A stretch of DNA of 64,000 nt, taken from positions 98,012 to 162,011 of the forward strand of contig JAKCDU010000002.1 of assembly GCA_021838445.1 (NCBI GenBank), read 5' to 3'. The notes beneath the pieces were generated by a model, which saw nothing but the letters and a program-made list of their open reading frames with translations, ran no database searches and was not told where the DNA came from. Position 1 is the first letter of the stretch, and each line of letters opens with the position of its first letter. Below, one piece after another: positions 25,401 to 32,692 of the stretch. This DNA comes from Actinomycetes bacterium. GTDB taxonomy: Bacteria; Actinomycetota; Acidimicrobiia; Acidimicrobiales; Palsa-688. The translations under genes and the position numbers were made by a program.

Positions 25401-25468
25401 CGGGGGTGAACCCGGGGTGTGAGCGCCTCGGCCAGGAAGGCCCGGGCCCCCTCGAGCGACACCGTCAC
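22439..25468 (-). CDS. GH38 alpha-mannosidase
   Basis: A 1009-residue glycoside hydrolase family 38 enzyme of full length. Order: an N-terminal beta domain, then the GH38 catalytic domain starting near residue 243 with GHAHIDTAWLWPVRET (metal ligands), SQAVQYQWVKEDYP, GGMWVESDTNIPSGESLVRQ and the nucleophile region MWIPDVFGYSAALPQI. The middle and C-terminal beta-sandwich domains include IDFLTEIDWQERH and ALLNDCKYGYD. It removes alpha-mannose from oligosaccharides or glycoconjugates, probably in the cytoplasm as no signal peptide is visible. GTG 25468 is the most upstream start supported by coding pattern; no clear ribosome site is seen. It has no functional link to its neighbours that I can see. 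Confidence 0.92.
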   Translation of the reverse strand: MTVSLEGARAFLAEALTPRVHPRCVALEVSARHLPGEPEPPARAVGGPFEAFGVGQRWGGMWSTTWFRFRSAIPPAWSGQEVVALVHLGGATVVGFSAEGLVWTPDLVPVQGLHHHHRQVPVAGLAGRDGTVDFYVEAAANPIPPWDRADWPPLEPDYRGPALYTLERADLATVDRGMEALVADMEVVIQMAEWMEDRRGPALAALGRAVELVVGADRSATGAARDALRPLLDRAGPVPGPGRRHQITAVGHAHIDTAWLWPVRETRRKCGRSFANQLRLLERYAEYTFVCSQAVQYQWVKEDYPDLYRQIQAMVAAGRWEPVGGMWVESDTNIPSGESLVRQFVHGQRFFRDEFGVGAREMWIPDVFGYSAALPQIARGVGVDVLITQKMSWNDTNTFPHSTFWWEGHDGSRVLAHFPPAATYNGSVSVPELLADDRNFADGARSGHTLYPFGYGDGGGGPAAHQIEAARRLADIDGLPRMSLGRLDTFLDALRQEAERAGLATWVGELYLEAHRATATTHADVKLANRRAEEALRAAELWSVAAGRGGPQLQGRLDALWELLLLNQFHDIIPGSSIAWVYRDAAVDHRGVLEGGREVIDAALSDLAPPDGAHRAVFNPSSYDRAEVVEVRPGELAWVEVAGCGWAPLAPRGPRGGAPRPVAAGPTHLDNGIVRVTLDDRGLVTSIWDHAEGREVVAAGERANLFQLHEDHPKAFDAWDVDFDYLERVEDLDGPLDQAPRIVEQRPLRAALGFSRRFGTGSTLSQTVRLRAGARRIDFLTEIDWQERHRFLKVAFPVAVRAERAAYEIQHGYVERPTHANTSWDRARFEVCGHRWAHLGEPGYGAALLNDCKYGYDVRGHTLRLSLLRGPGFPDPNADRGLHRFTYSLLAHPGDHREGRVVEEAEALNLPLEIRDGRVRGAGRLVEVDRPGVSIEAVKRPEQGDGVVLRLCEVHGSRQPVTVTWHQPFDVVVRTDLLEQPVATLDHTGRSVRLALRPFELVTLRFGCR

Positions 25469-25579
25469 GGCGCCCGTCCATCGGTCGACGCCCCAGCGTG
25501 GGCCGGCACCGCTCCATCGGCCGGCGCCCGTCCTGGCCCGGACGCGGCGGGGCTCATCGGGTCGGTCGGGTGGGCGCCG

Positions 25580-26443
25580 TCACCGCAGCCCGGCGAAGAG
25601 GTCGTCTTCGGGTAACGCCGCACCGGTCCGGTCGACGGCCCGCACGAACGCCTCCTGGCCCATCAGCTCGCCGAAGACGTCCCGGCCCATCTTCAAGAAG
25701 AAGATGTTGTCCGACTGGCTGGCGTGGCACTGCAGGGACTCGAACTTCTGGTCGGCGTGACCGGCCACGTCCACGTAGGTGGTGACGTCCTCGTCGGGCG
25801 TGCCCCACTCCTCGCGCCCGCCTCCCCTCCGGCGCTCGGCGTCGTCGCCATCGTGACCGTCACCATCGGCTTCTCCACCGAAATCCAAACCGAGCTCCTG
25901 TATTCGGCGCCCGAACTCGGCCATGCGGCTGCGGGGTACCGCGGTGTAGTACAGCTTCGCCGCGGTCCCCGTCTGGCGGTCGGCCTCCAGGGTGATGCGA
26001 TGGGCCTGGATGTGGTCGGGGTGGCCGTAGAACCCGTTGGGGTCGTAGGTGACGAGCACCTGCGGCTGGTAGTGCCGGACGAGCTCGGCCAGGCGCCCGG
26101 CGGCTTCGGTGACGGGGACGCCCCAGAAGGCGCCCACCGCATCGTTCTCGGGCCAGCCCATCATCCCGCTGTCGGCGTACCCGAGAAGCTCCAGGTGGGT
26201 CACTCCGAGCACCGACGCGCTGGCCCGCAACTCAGCCGTGCGGGCCTCGACCACTGCTGACCGGTCGTGGCCCTCCTGGCCCGGCTTGACGCCCCCGTCC
26301 CCGTCTCCGCAGCCGCCGTCGGTGCAGGTCACCAGGACGGTGCGGACGCCCTCGGCGGCGTACCTGGCGAGGATGCCGCCGGTACTGATCGATTCGTCGT
26401 CGGGGTGGGCGTGTACCGCCATGAGCGTCAGGGGGGAAACCAC
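25580..26443 (-). CDS. PIG-L/LmbE family deacetylase (MshB/Mca-like)
   Basis: A 287-residue zinc deacetylase. The first zinc motif is AVHAHPDDES and the second is NGFYGHPDHIQAH, as in mycothiol enzymes MshB and Mca. TCTDGGCGDGDGG and LGYADSGMMGW resemble Mca-type loops. It probably deacetylates a glucosamine-inositol or a mycothiol S-conjugate; which one cannot be decided. Residues about 203-228 form an acidic, low-complexity insertion (EADGDGHDGDDAERRRGGG). The leaderless start at GTG 26443 is indicated by TAGGCT 7 nt upstream and gives VSPLTLMAVHAHPDDE. An ATG eight codons into this frame is the alternative. It is divergent from the VOC protein gene. Confidence 0.87.
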   Translation of the reverse strand: MVSPLTLMAVHAHPDDESISTGGILARYAAEGVRTVLVTCTDGGCGDGDGGVKPGQEGHDRSAVVEARTAELRASASVLGVTHLELLGYADSGMMGWPENDAVGAFWGVPVTEAAGRLAELVRHYQPQVLVTYDPNGFYGHPDHIQAHRITLEADRQTGTAAKLYYTAVPRSRMAEFGRRIQELGLDFGGEADGDGHDGDDAERRRGGGREEWGTPDEDVTTYVDVAGHADQKFESLQCHASQSDNIFFLKMGRDVFGELMGQEAFVRAVDRTGAALPEDDLFAGLR

Positions 26444-26450
26444 GCGGTCC

Positions 26451-26456
26451 AGCCTA
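26451..26456 (-). promoter_or_regulatory. -10-like TAGGCT, leaderless start at 26443
   Basis: On the minus strand TAGGCT is followed by 7 nt and GTG 26443. No ribosome site is present. Confidence 0.55.
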
Positions 26457-26492
26457 GGGGGGGAGGGCAGCCCCGACGCGGCCCCGGTGGGA

Positions 26493-26498
26493 CAGGAT
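26493..26498 (+). promoter_or_regulatory. -10-like CAGGAT, possible leaderless start at 26505
   Basis: CAGGAT (one mismatch to TAGGAT) is followed by 6 nt and GTG 26505. Spacing matches the other leaderless candidates. Confidence 0.4.
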
Positions 26499-26504
26499 GG
26501 GGCG

Positions 26505-26885
26505 GTGAGGATCATCGGCCTCGATCACATCGGGTTGAACACGACCGACCCGGAACGCGCCCTCGCCTGGTACACGGCGGTCCTGGGGCTGAGCGGGGAG
26601 CGCGTCGAAGAGTGGCGCTGCGGCGAGGCCCCGTTCCCGTCGGTGCGCGTCGACGCCGGCACCATCATCGACCTGTTCGCCGGGGAGAGCCGGGCGGGCC
26701 CGCCCAACCTCGACCACTTCTGTCTGGTCATGCCCGCCGACGACTGGGAGGAGATGGTCGCTTCGGGCCTGGTGCCGATCGAGCGCGGCCCCTCCACGGT
26801 CTTCGGCGCCCGCGGCAGCGGCCGGTCGGTCTATGTACGCGACCCCGACGACAACTTGGTGGAGCTACGCCGCTACGACGACTGA
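26505..26885 (+). CDS. VOC (glyoxalase/bleomycin-resistance fold) protein
   Basis: A 126-residue single VOC protein with two beta-alpha-beta-beta-beta modules. IIGLDHIGLNTTDPERALAWYTAVLGL starts the first module, NLDHFCLVM the second, and VYVRDPDDNLVELRRY is the C-terminal metal-site strand. Candidate metal ligands are H8, H68 and E119, by analogy. The family covers lyases, dioxygenases, epimerases and resistance proteins, so no substrate is assigned. The start is based on the CAGGAT-6-GTG arrangement and on the N-terminal family pattern. It converges on the DyP peroxidase gene, with 16 bp between them. Confidence 0.85.
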   Translation: MRIIGLDHIGLNTTDPERALAWYTAVLGLSGERVEEWRCGEAPFPSVRVDAGTIIDLFAGESRAGPPNLDHFCLVMPADDWEEMVASGLVPIERGPSTVFGARGSGRSVYVRDPDDNLVELRRYDD

Positions 26886-26901
26886 CCGGTGACCGGCGGC
26901 G

Positions 26902-27783
26902 TCAGTCGGCCACGAAACGGGCCAGAGCGTCCACCGACGGGATGACGTAGTAGGCCCCCGACAGCGGGGTGGTGTACCTGGTCAGCGCGTCGCGGATGCC
27001 GTCGTCGGCGCCGGCCATCCGCCGGAGCATGGCGGCCAAGGGGTGCTGGGTGGCGCAGAACCCGACGAAGACCGTTCCATGGTCGGTCGGGCTGCCGTAG
27101 CCCACGTTGCGGCGGTAGATGGCCAGTTCCTCCCCGTCCTCCTCGATGACGTTGCGAGCCACGTGGGAGGCCTCGGGCAGGATGTCGTCGTCGAGCTGGA
27201 CGCTGTCGGGCTTGGTCCGCCCGATGACCAGCTCCTGGTCGTGATCGCTGAGGTCACGCCAGGAGGGCAGATGCTGCCACTTCTGGTAGAGCAGCACGCT
27301 CGAGCCGTCCTGGGGCAGTACGGCCACCTTCTCGGCTTCGAGCATCGACGGGTTCTCGGTCCCGTCGATGAAACCGGTCAGGTCCCGGTCGTGGCGGTAG
27401 ACCCATCCGATCAGCTCGGTCGCCACCGTGGCCACCGGGGCGGCCCTGTCCATGACCCGCACGGCACTGTCGAACACCACGTCGCGTCGGCCGCCGGCGA
27501 TCCAGAACCAGGCGTCGTGCTGGGTGGCAGGCATCTCGAAATCGGCGCCGCGGATGACCTCGAAAGGCGACACGTTGGTCCGGGCCGCCTCCGGGGCCAC
27601 CTCCCCCCACAACCCGGGCTCGAAGCCGACCACCACGCTCAGTCCCCCAGCCGAAGTTCCCGGGCCGACCAGGGCGGCCAGCGCAGCCACGAGGTCGGCG
27701 GCGGCCGCCCCGGGACGCAGGTCGAGCTCGATGAAGCAGTGCTCGGTCGTCCCGAGCGAGAATATCCCCGGCTGCGGCTGCAT
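26902..27783 (-). CDS. DyP-type heme peroxidase
   Basis: A 293-residue dye-decolourising peroxidase. The distal aspartate motif is TGFIDGTENPS, the proximal heme histidine lies in LPEASHVARNV and the distal arginine in YRRNVGYG. There is no twin-arginine signal, so it is probably cytoplasmic or encapsulin cargo; no encapsulin gene is in the window. It oxidises phenolic or dye-like substrates with H2O2. The ATG shares a base with the stop of the upstream acyl-CoA dehydrogenase gene (TGATG), so the two proteins are translated in a coupled way, an unusual partnership. Confidence 0.92.
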   Translation of the reverse strand: MQPQPGIFSLGTTEHCFIELDLRPGAAAADLVAALAALVGPGTSAGGLSVVVGFEPGLWGEVAPEAARTNVSPFEVIRGADFEMPATQHDAWFWIAGGRRDVVFDSAVRVMDRAAPVATVATELIGWVYRHDRDLTGFIDGTENPSMLEAEKVAVLPQDGSSVLLYQKWQHLPSWRDLSDHDQELVIGRTKPDSVQLDDDILPEASHVARNVIEEDGEELAIYRRNVGYGSPTDHGTVFVGFCATQHPLAAMLRRMAGADDGIRDALTRYTTPLSGAYYVIPSVDALARFVAD

Positions 27784-28979
27784 CAGCGGGGCACCCGCGA
27801 CCAGGGCAGTTCCTTGTCCACCCTGACGTCGCCGGGCAGGCCCAGCACCCTCTCTCCCATGATGTTGCGCTGAATCTCCGACGTACCTCCCTCGATGGAG
27901 TTGGCCCTCGACCGCAAGAACATCTTGCGGGACGAGCCGGCGGGACCGGTCAATCCGAGGCCCTCGGTGCGCTCCATGCGGTACTCGTAGCCGACGGTTC
28001 CGGCCGGTCCGAGCAGGTCGACGCACATCTCGTAGATGTCCTGGTTCAGCTCGGCGAACATCAGCTTGGCGATCGATCCCTCCGGCCCGGGGTTACCGGC
28101 CTTGCGGTTCTGACCGGCCCTCATATTGGTCAGACGGAGAGCTTCGGCGGTGCACCACAGCTTCATCAAACGGTCCAGCTCGCCGCCGTGGCGGCAGGAG
28201 GGGTCCAGGTCGCGCCACAGTCTCACGGCCTCGGCGATGGCCCCGCTGCCCCGCTCGGGAGCCCCGCCCCCACCGCCGATGGTCGTGCGCTCATTCATGA
28301 GGGTGGTCATCGCGACCCGCCACCCCTCCCCGACGGCCCCGATGCGGTCGGCGTCGGGGACCCGGACCTCGGTGAGGTAGACCTCGTTGAACTCGGCCTC
28401 GCCGGTGATCTGGATCAGGGGGCGCACCTCTACGCCGGGGGCGTGCATGTCCAGCGCGAAGTAGGTGAGACCCTTGTGCTTGGGCACGTCGGGGTCGGTG
28501 CGGGTGACCAGCATCCCCCGGTCGGCGATGTGGGCGAGAGTGTTCCAGACCTTCTGGCCGGTGATCACCCACTCGTCGCCGTCGCGGACCGCCCGCGTCG
28601 ACAGGCTGGCCAGATCCGACCCGGCCCCGGGCTCGCTGAAGAGCTGGCACCAGGAGTCCGCCCCGGTGAACATCCGGCGCAGCAGCCGATCCTGGAGATC
28701 TTCGCTGCCGTTGGTCACCACGGTGGGGCCGGCCATGGTGAGACCGAAGAAGTGGCGACTGTCAGGCGCCTTGGCCCCGGCCTGGCGCAGGCGGGCGTCG
28801 ACGCGGCTCTGGAGCGACGGGGCCACACCGAGGCCGCCCCGGCCCTCCGGGAAGTGCACCCAGGCCAGCCCGTGGTCGTACTGCAGGCCCCGGAACTCCT
28901 CCATGGGCATGGTCGCCGGGTCAGCCAGCTCCAGGAGCTGCTCGATCCGCTCGTCGACAAGCGCGGTGGCGTCGGTCAT
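27783..28979 (-). CDS. Acyl-CoA dehydrogenase
   Basis: A 398-residue FAD-dependent acyl-CoA dehydrogenase. Motifs in order are WVHFPEGRGGLGV, CQLFSEPGAGSDLASL, GDEWVITGQKVWNTLA and the C-terminal RANSIEGGTSEIQRNIMGERVLGLP. It belongs to the FadE group common in mycobacterial lipid and steroid degradation, where heteromers of two FadE proteins are frequent. A second such gene is at 30126. The ATG at 28979 has AAGATT followed by 6 nt upstream, a weak leaderless signal. It is divergent from the phosphotriesterase-like gene. Confidence 0.92.
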   Translation of the reverse strand: MTDATALVDERIEQLLELADPATMPMEEFRGLQYDHGLAWVHFPEGRGGLGVAPSLQSRVDARLRQAGAKAPDSRHFFGLTMAGPTVVTNGSEDLQDRLLRRMFTGADSWCQLFSEPGAGSDLASLSTRAVRDGDEWVITGQKVWNTLAHIADRGMLVTRTDPDVPKHKGLTYFALDMHAPGVEVRPLIQITGEAEFNEVYLTEVRVPDADRIGAVGEGWRVAMTTLMNERTTIGGGGGAPERGSGAIAEAVRLWRDLDPSCRHGGELDRLMKLWCTAEALRLTNMRAGQNRKAGNPGPEGSIAKLMFAELNQDIYEMCVDLLGPAGTVGYEYRMERTEGLGLTGPAGSSRKMFLRSRANSIEGGTSEIQRNIMGERVLGLPGDVRVDKELPWSRVPR

Positions 28980-29102
28980 ACCCCCAATCTTGGCAGCCGC
29001 CGCTCCCTGTGTGCCGACCGAAGCGCCCTCGGGCGCCTCGGGGCAGGTGAAGGGTCCGCCAGGAGGGGCGGGCGCCCCCGTCGGCGGCGCGTCGGGCCTG
29101 AT

Positions 29103-29108
29103 TAAGGT
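29103..29108 (+). promoter_or_regulatory. -10-like TAAGGT, leaderless start at 29115
   Basis: TAAGGT ends 6 nt before ATG 29115. It is the third exact copy of this hexamer before a start codon in the window. Confidence 0.6.
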
Positions 29109-29114
29109 CTGGGC

Positions 29115-30110
29115 ATGGCACGCGTGGAGACGGTGAGGGGACCGGTTGACACAGCAGAGCTGGGTCGCACCTACATGCACGAGCACATCTTCGTGCTGAC
29201 CCCCGATGTCCAACTCAACTACCCGGAGGAGTGGGGGAAAGAAGACGACCGCGTCGCCGACGCGGTGGCCAAACTCCAGGCCGCGGCGGCCCAGGGCACG
29301 AGGACCTTCGTCGATCCCACGGTCATCGGGCTGGGGCGGTACATACCCCGGATCGTGGCCATCGCCGAGCAGGTGCCCGAGCTCAACATCATCGTGGCCA
29401 CGGGCTGCTACACCTACGACTCGGTGCCGTTCTTCTTCCACTTCCGAGGCCCGGCGCTGGCCGCGGCGGTGGGCGTGGAGCTGCCCGACCCCATGGTCGA
29501 CATGTTCGTGAAGGACATCACCGAGGGCATATCCGCAACGGGGGTGAAGGCCGCCTTCTTGAAGTGTGCCATCGACGAGCAGGGCATGACCGACGACGTG
29601 GCCCGGGTCATGCGGGCGGTGGCGAGGGCCCACCGCCTGACCGGTGCCCCGATCACCGTCCACACCCACCCCGGGAGCGGCACGGGGATGCTGGTCAAGC
29701 AGCTGCTCTGCGACGAGGAGGGCGTGGAGCCCACCCGGGTCGTGCTCGGTCACAGCGGTGACAGCACCGACGTCGACCACCTCTCGGCGCTCGCCGATCA
29801 CGGCTTCATCCTCGGGATGGACCGCTTCGGTATCCACGCCGGGGGGGCCACCTTCGAGAAGCGCTGCGACGTCGTGGTGGAGATGTGCCGGAGGGGCTAC
29901 GCCGACCGGATGGTGCTCTCCCACGACGCCGCCTGCTACATCGACTGGATCGACCCCAACGTCATACAGGCCATGGAGCAGTGGAACTACCTGCACATCG
30001 AGGCCGACGTGCTGCCCTACCTGCGGGACCACGGAGTTCCTGACAATGATATTGAGCAGATGTTGGTCACCAACCCTCGGCGCTACTTCGAGAACAACAC
30101 CGCCTACTGA
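29115..30110 (+). CDS. Phosphotriesterase-like metal-dependent hydrolase (PTE/PLL family)
   Basis: A 331-residue binuclear TIM-barrel hydrolase. H22 and H24 come from YMHEHIF, the bridging carboxylated lysine is in AAFLKCAID, the next histidines are in VHTHPGSG and VLGHSGD, and the final aspartate is in VLSHDAACY. All metal ligands are therefore present. The family includes lactonases and esterases; organophosphate hydrolysis is usually a side activity. A lactonase role in a ring- or side-chain-degrading pathway would suit the position between two acyl-CoA dehydrogenase genes, but this is inference. It is followed after 15 bp by the dehydrogenase gene, so they form an operon. Confidence 0.9.
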   Translation: MARVETVRGPVDTAELGRTYMHEHIFVLTPDVQLNYPEEWGKEDDRVADAVAKLQAAAAQGTRTFVDPTVIGLGRYIPRIVAIAEQVPELNIIVATGCYTYDSVPFFFHFRGPALAAAVGVELPDPMVDMFVKDITEGISATGVKAAFLKCAIDEQGMTDDVARVMRAVARAHRLTGAPITVHTHPGSGTGMLVKQLLCDEEGVEPTRVVLGHSGDSTDVDHLSALADHGFILGMDRFGIHAGGATFEKRCDVVVEMCRRGYADRMVLSHDAACYIDWIDPNVIQAMEQWNYLHIEADVLPYLRDHGVPDNDIEQMLVTNPRRYFENNTAY

Positions 30111-30125
30111 CCCCGGAGGTCACCC

Positions 30126-31397
30126 ATGCCCGCCAACCCGCTCAACACCGACGACTTCGGCGGTGAGCTCTACAACCTGGCCCTCTCCGAGAAGGCTCGC
30201 CCGCTCCTCGACGCGGTGAAGCGGTTCATCGCCGAGGAGGTGCGGCCGATGGAGGAGAAGTACTTCGCCCTCGAGGAGTTGAAGACCGACCCGTGGAGCT
30301 TCGCTCCCGGCCAGCTCGAGCTGCTCGACGCCACCAAGGCCAAGGCCAAGACCGCGGGGCTGTGGAATTTCTTCCTGCCCAACGCCGAGACCGGCGAGGG
30401 TCTGGCCAACCTGGACTACGCCTACATCGCCTTCGAGCTCGGAAAGTCCCGTCTGGCGTCGGAGTGTCTGAACTGCTCGGCCCCCGACACCGGGAACATG
30501 GAGGTCCTCGAGCGGGTCGGCACCCCCGAGCAGAAGAAGCAGTGGCTCGAGCCGCTCCTCGCCGGCGAAATCCGCTCGGCCTTCGCCATGACCGAACCGG
30601 ATCTGGCCTCCTCCGACGCCCGCAACATCGCCTGCCAGGCCGTCCTCGACGGCGAGGAGTGGGTGATAAACGGGGAGAAGTACTACATCTCCGGGGCCGG
30701 CGACCCCCGCTGCAAGATCCTGATCGTCATGGTGCGCACCAACCCGGACGCCGCCACCCACCTGCAGCAGTCGCAGATCCTCGTCCCGATCGACACCCCC
30801 GGCCTGGAGATCCTGGGCCCCATGACCGTGTTCGGCCACGACGACGCCCCCCACGGCCACATGCACCTGCGCTTCACCGACGTCCGGGTACCCAAGGAGA
30901 ACATCCTGCTCGGCGAGGGCCGGGGTTTCGAGATATCCCAGATTCGTCTCGGCCCGGGACGCATCCACCACTGCATGCGGTCCATCGGAGCGGCCGAGAA
31001 AGCCCTCCAGCTGATGGTCGAAAGGGGCCTGTCCCGCCAGGCCTTCGGCAAGCCGATCATCTCCCTCGGCAAGAACACCGAGTGGGTCAGCGAGGCCCGC
31101 ATCGAGATCGAAGCGATGCGTCTCATGGTGCTCAAGGCGGCCAAAGCCATGGATCTGATGGGCAACACCGACGCCCGGGTGTGGGTCAGCGCGGTCAAGG
31201 CCATGGTGCCCGAGCGGGTGTGCACCATCATCGACCGGGCCATCCAGATCCACGGGGCCACGGGCATCTCCCAGTGGACCCCGCTGGCCGACATGTACAC
31301 CTCTCAGCGCACCCTGCGCTTCGCCGACGGCCCCGACGAGGTGCACCACATGGTCGTCGGGCGGGCCGAGATCGCCCGCTACCAGGCGGCTCGCTGA
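30126..31397 (+). CDS. Acyl-CoA dehydrogenase (long FadE type)
   Basis: A 423-residue acyl-CoA dehydrogenase of the ACAD10/11-like group. Motifs are VRPMEEKYFALEELK, AFAMTEPDLASSDARN, GEEWVINGEKYYISGAGDP, RLGPGRIHHCMRSIGAAE and the C-terminal HGATGISQWTPLADMYTSQRTLRFADGPDEVH. It oxidises an acyl-CoA to the 2-enoyl-CoA with FAD. A CGGAGGTC ribosome site precedes the ATG. It is in an operon with the phosphotriesterase-like gene and distinct in sequence from the dehydrogenase at 27783-28979. Confidence 0.93.
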   Translation: MPANPLNTDDFGGELYNLALSEKARPLLDAVKRFIAEEVRPMEEKYFALEELKTDPWSFAPGQLELLDATKAKAKTAGLWNFFLPNAETGEGLANLDYAYIAFELGKSRLASECLNCSAPDTGNMEVLERVGTPEQKKQWLEPLLAGEIRSAFAMTEPDLASSDARNIACQAVLDGEEWVINGEKYYISGAGDPRCKILIVMVRTNPDAATHLQQSQILVPIDTPGLEILGPMTVFGHDDAPHGHMHLRFTDVRVPKENILLGEGRGFEISQIRLGPGRIHHCMRSIGAAEKALQLMVERGLSRQAFGKPIISLGKNTEWVSEARIEIEAMRLMVLKAAKAMDLMGNTDARVWVSAVKAMVPERVCTIIDRAIQIHGATGISQWTPLADMYTSQRTLRFADGPDEVHHMVVGRAEIARYQAAR

Positions 31398-31423
31398 GGC
31401 CCCTGCGGGCTCAGAGCAGGGCC
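31398..31423 (+). terminator. Modest hairpin after the acyl-CoA dehydrogenase
   Basis: GGCCCCTGC and GCAGGGCC can form an 8-bp stem with one bulged base around a 9-nt loop directly after the stop codon. No T-tract follows. Confidence 0.35.
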
Positions 31424-31507
31424 CGGCGGTTCGATGACCACCCCGTCGAACTCATCCGTCGTCGGTTGGGGGTTAGGCGAGCCTTGGCCGGTTAACGTGA
31501 CCGCACT

Positions 31508-32692
31508 GTGATGTCGGGCCAGCGGGAACGCCGCGGAGTGGAGAACCTGGAGATTCTCCTCGTCGAAGACGACGCCGGCGACGCCCTGTTGGTGGAGGAG
31601 CTGCTCGACGGCGCGGGGTCGGGGCTCGAGCCGGTGTGGACCACCACGGTGGCCGAAGCCGAGCGGCGCATCACGGCCCGCACCCTGTGCATCCTCCTCG
31701 ATCTGAACCTGCCCGACTCCGAGGGGCTCGAAGGGCTGCGCAAGGCGCTGCAGATGGCCGGTCGGATACCGGTGATCGTCCTGACCGGTCGGGTCGACCG
31801 CACCCTCGGGGAGCTGGCCGTGGCCGAGGGAGCCCAGGACTACCTGGTGAAGGGAACGGTCAGCGGCGAGGAACTGGTGCGGGCCGTCCGCTACGCCGTC
31901 GAACGCCGCAAGGGCCAGGAGACGGCGCGCCGCCTGGCCGAAGCCGAGCTGCTGGCCGCCGAGAAGGCCCGCCTCGAGAGAGGCCTGCTGCCCCGACCGA
32001 TCATCTCCAACCCGGCGCTGTCCTGGTCCACCCGTTACCGTCCCGGTGGCGGCCGGGCGCTGCTCGGCGGCGATTTCTTCGATGGGATCGAGCTCGACGA
32101 CGGGTGCGTCAGGGTGCTGATGGGCGACGTCACCGGCCACGGGCCCGACGAGGCCGCTCTCGGAGTGGCCCTGCGGGTCGCCTGGCGTTGCCTGGTGCTC
32201 GCCGGGGCGCCGCCCGAGGCGGTGCTATCCGGCCTGCAGAAGGTGCTCGGGGCCGAACGTCACTCCGAGGACGTCTTCGCCACGGTGTGTGACATAACTC
32301 TCACGGCCGACCTGTCGCGCGCCGTCGTGCGCCTGGGGGGCCACCCCGCCCCACTGCTGCTGAGATCGGGCCGGGTGGAAGCGGACACGGTCATCCAGCG
32401 GGGCCCGCTGCTCGGTTTGGTCGACGACGCCGCCTGGCCGGCCACCACCGTCGCCCTGGGCGATGACTGGGGTCTGATGCTCTTCACCGACGGACTGGTG
32501 GAGGGGCGCACCCCCGACGGCCAGCGGCTCGACGTCGCCGGCCTGATGGACCTGACCAGTGAGGCGGTGGGTCGGGGTGTGGGCCTCGGTTCTCTGGCCG
32601 ACGAGCTCATCGCCTCGGCCGAGCGGGCCAACGGCGGCCCGCTGCTCGACGACGTGGCCCTCTTCCTCCTCGGCTCCGGTAGCCGTTGGTGA
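31508..32692 (+). CDS. Response regulator fused to PP2C (RsbU/SpoIIE-type) phosphatase
   Basis: A 394-residue two-domain signalling protein. The receiver domain (about 13-135) has LLVEDDAGD, the phospho-acceptor D65 in LLDLNLPD, VLTGR and DYLVKG. A short helical linker leads to a PP2C/RsbU phosphatase domain (about 175-394) with GGDFFDGIELDDG, MGDVTGHGPDEAAL, LGGHPAPLLL and LLDDVALFLL, whose acidic residues bind metal. The usual role is dephosphorylation of an anti-sigma antagonist under control of receiver phosphorylation. GTG 31508, ATG 31511 and GTG 31541 are possible starts; TAACGT at 31493 is the nearest -10 candidate. The stop overlaps the next gene's start as GTGA. Confidence 0.9.
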   Translation: MMSGQRERRGVENLEILLVEDDAGDALLVEELLDGAGSGLEPVWTTTVAEAERRITARTLCILLDLNLPDSEGLEGLRKALQMAGRIPVIVLTGRVDRTLGELAVAEGAQDYLVKGTVSGEELVRAVRYAVERRKGQETARRLAEAELLAAEKARLERGLLPRPIISNPALSWSTRYRPGGGRALLGGDFFDGIELDDGCVRVLMGDVTGHGPDEAALGVALRVAWRCLVLAGAPPEAVLSGLQKVLGAERHSEDVFATVCDITLTADLSRAVVRLGGHPAPLLLRSGRVEADTVIQRGPLLGLVDDAAWPATTVALGDDWGLMLFTDGLVEGRTPDGQRLDVAGLMDLTSEAVGRGVGLGSLADELIASAERANGGPLLDDVALFLLGSGSRW

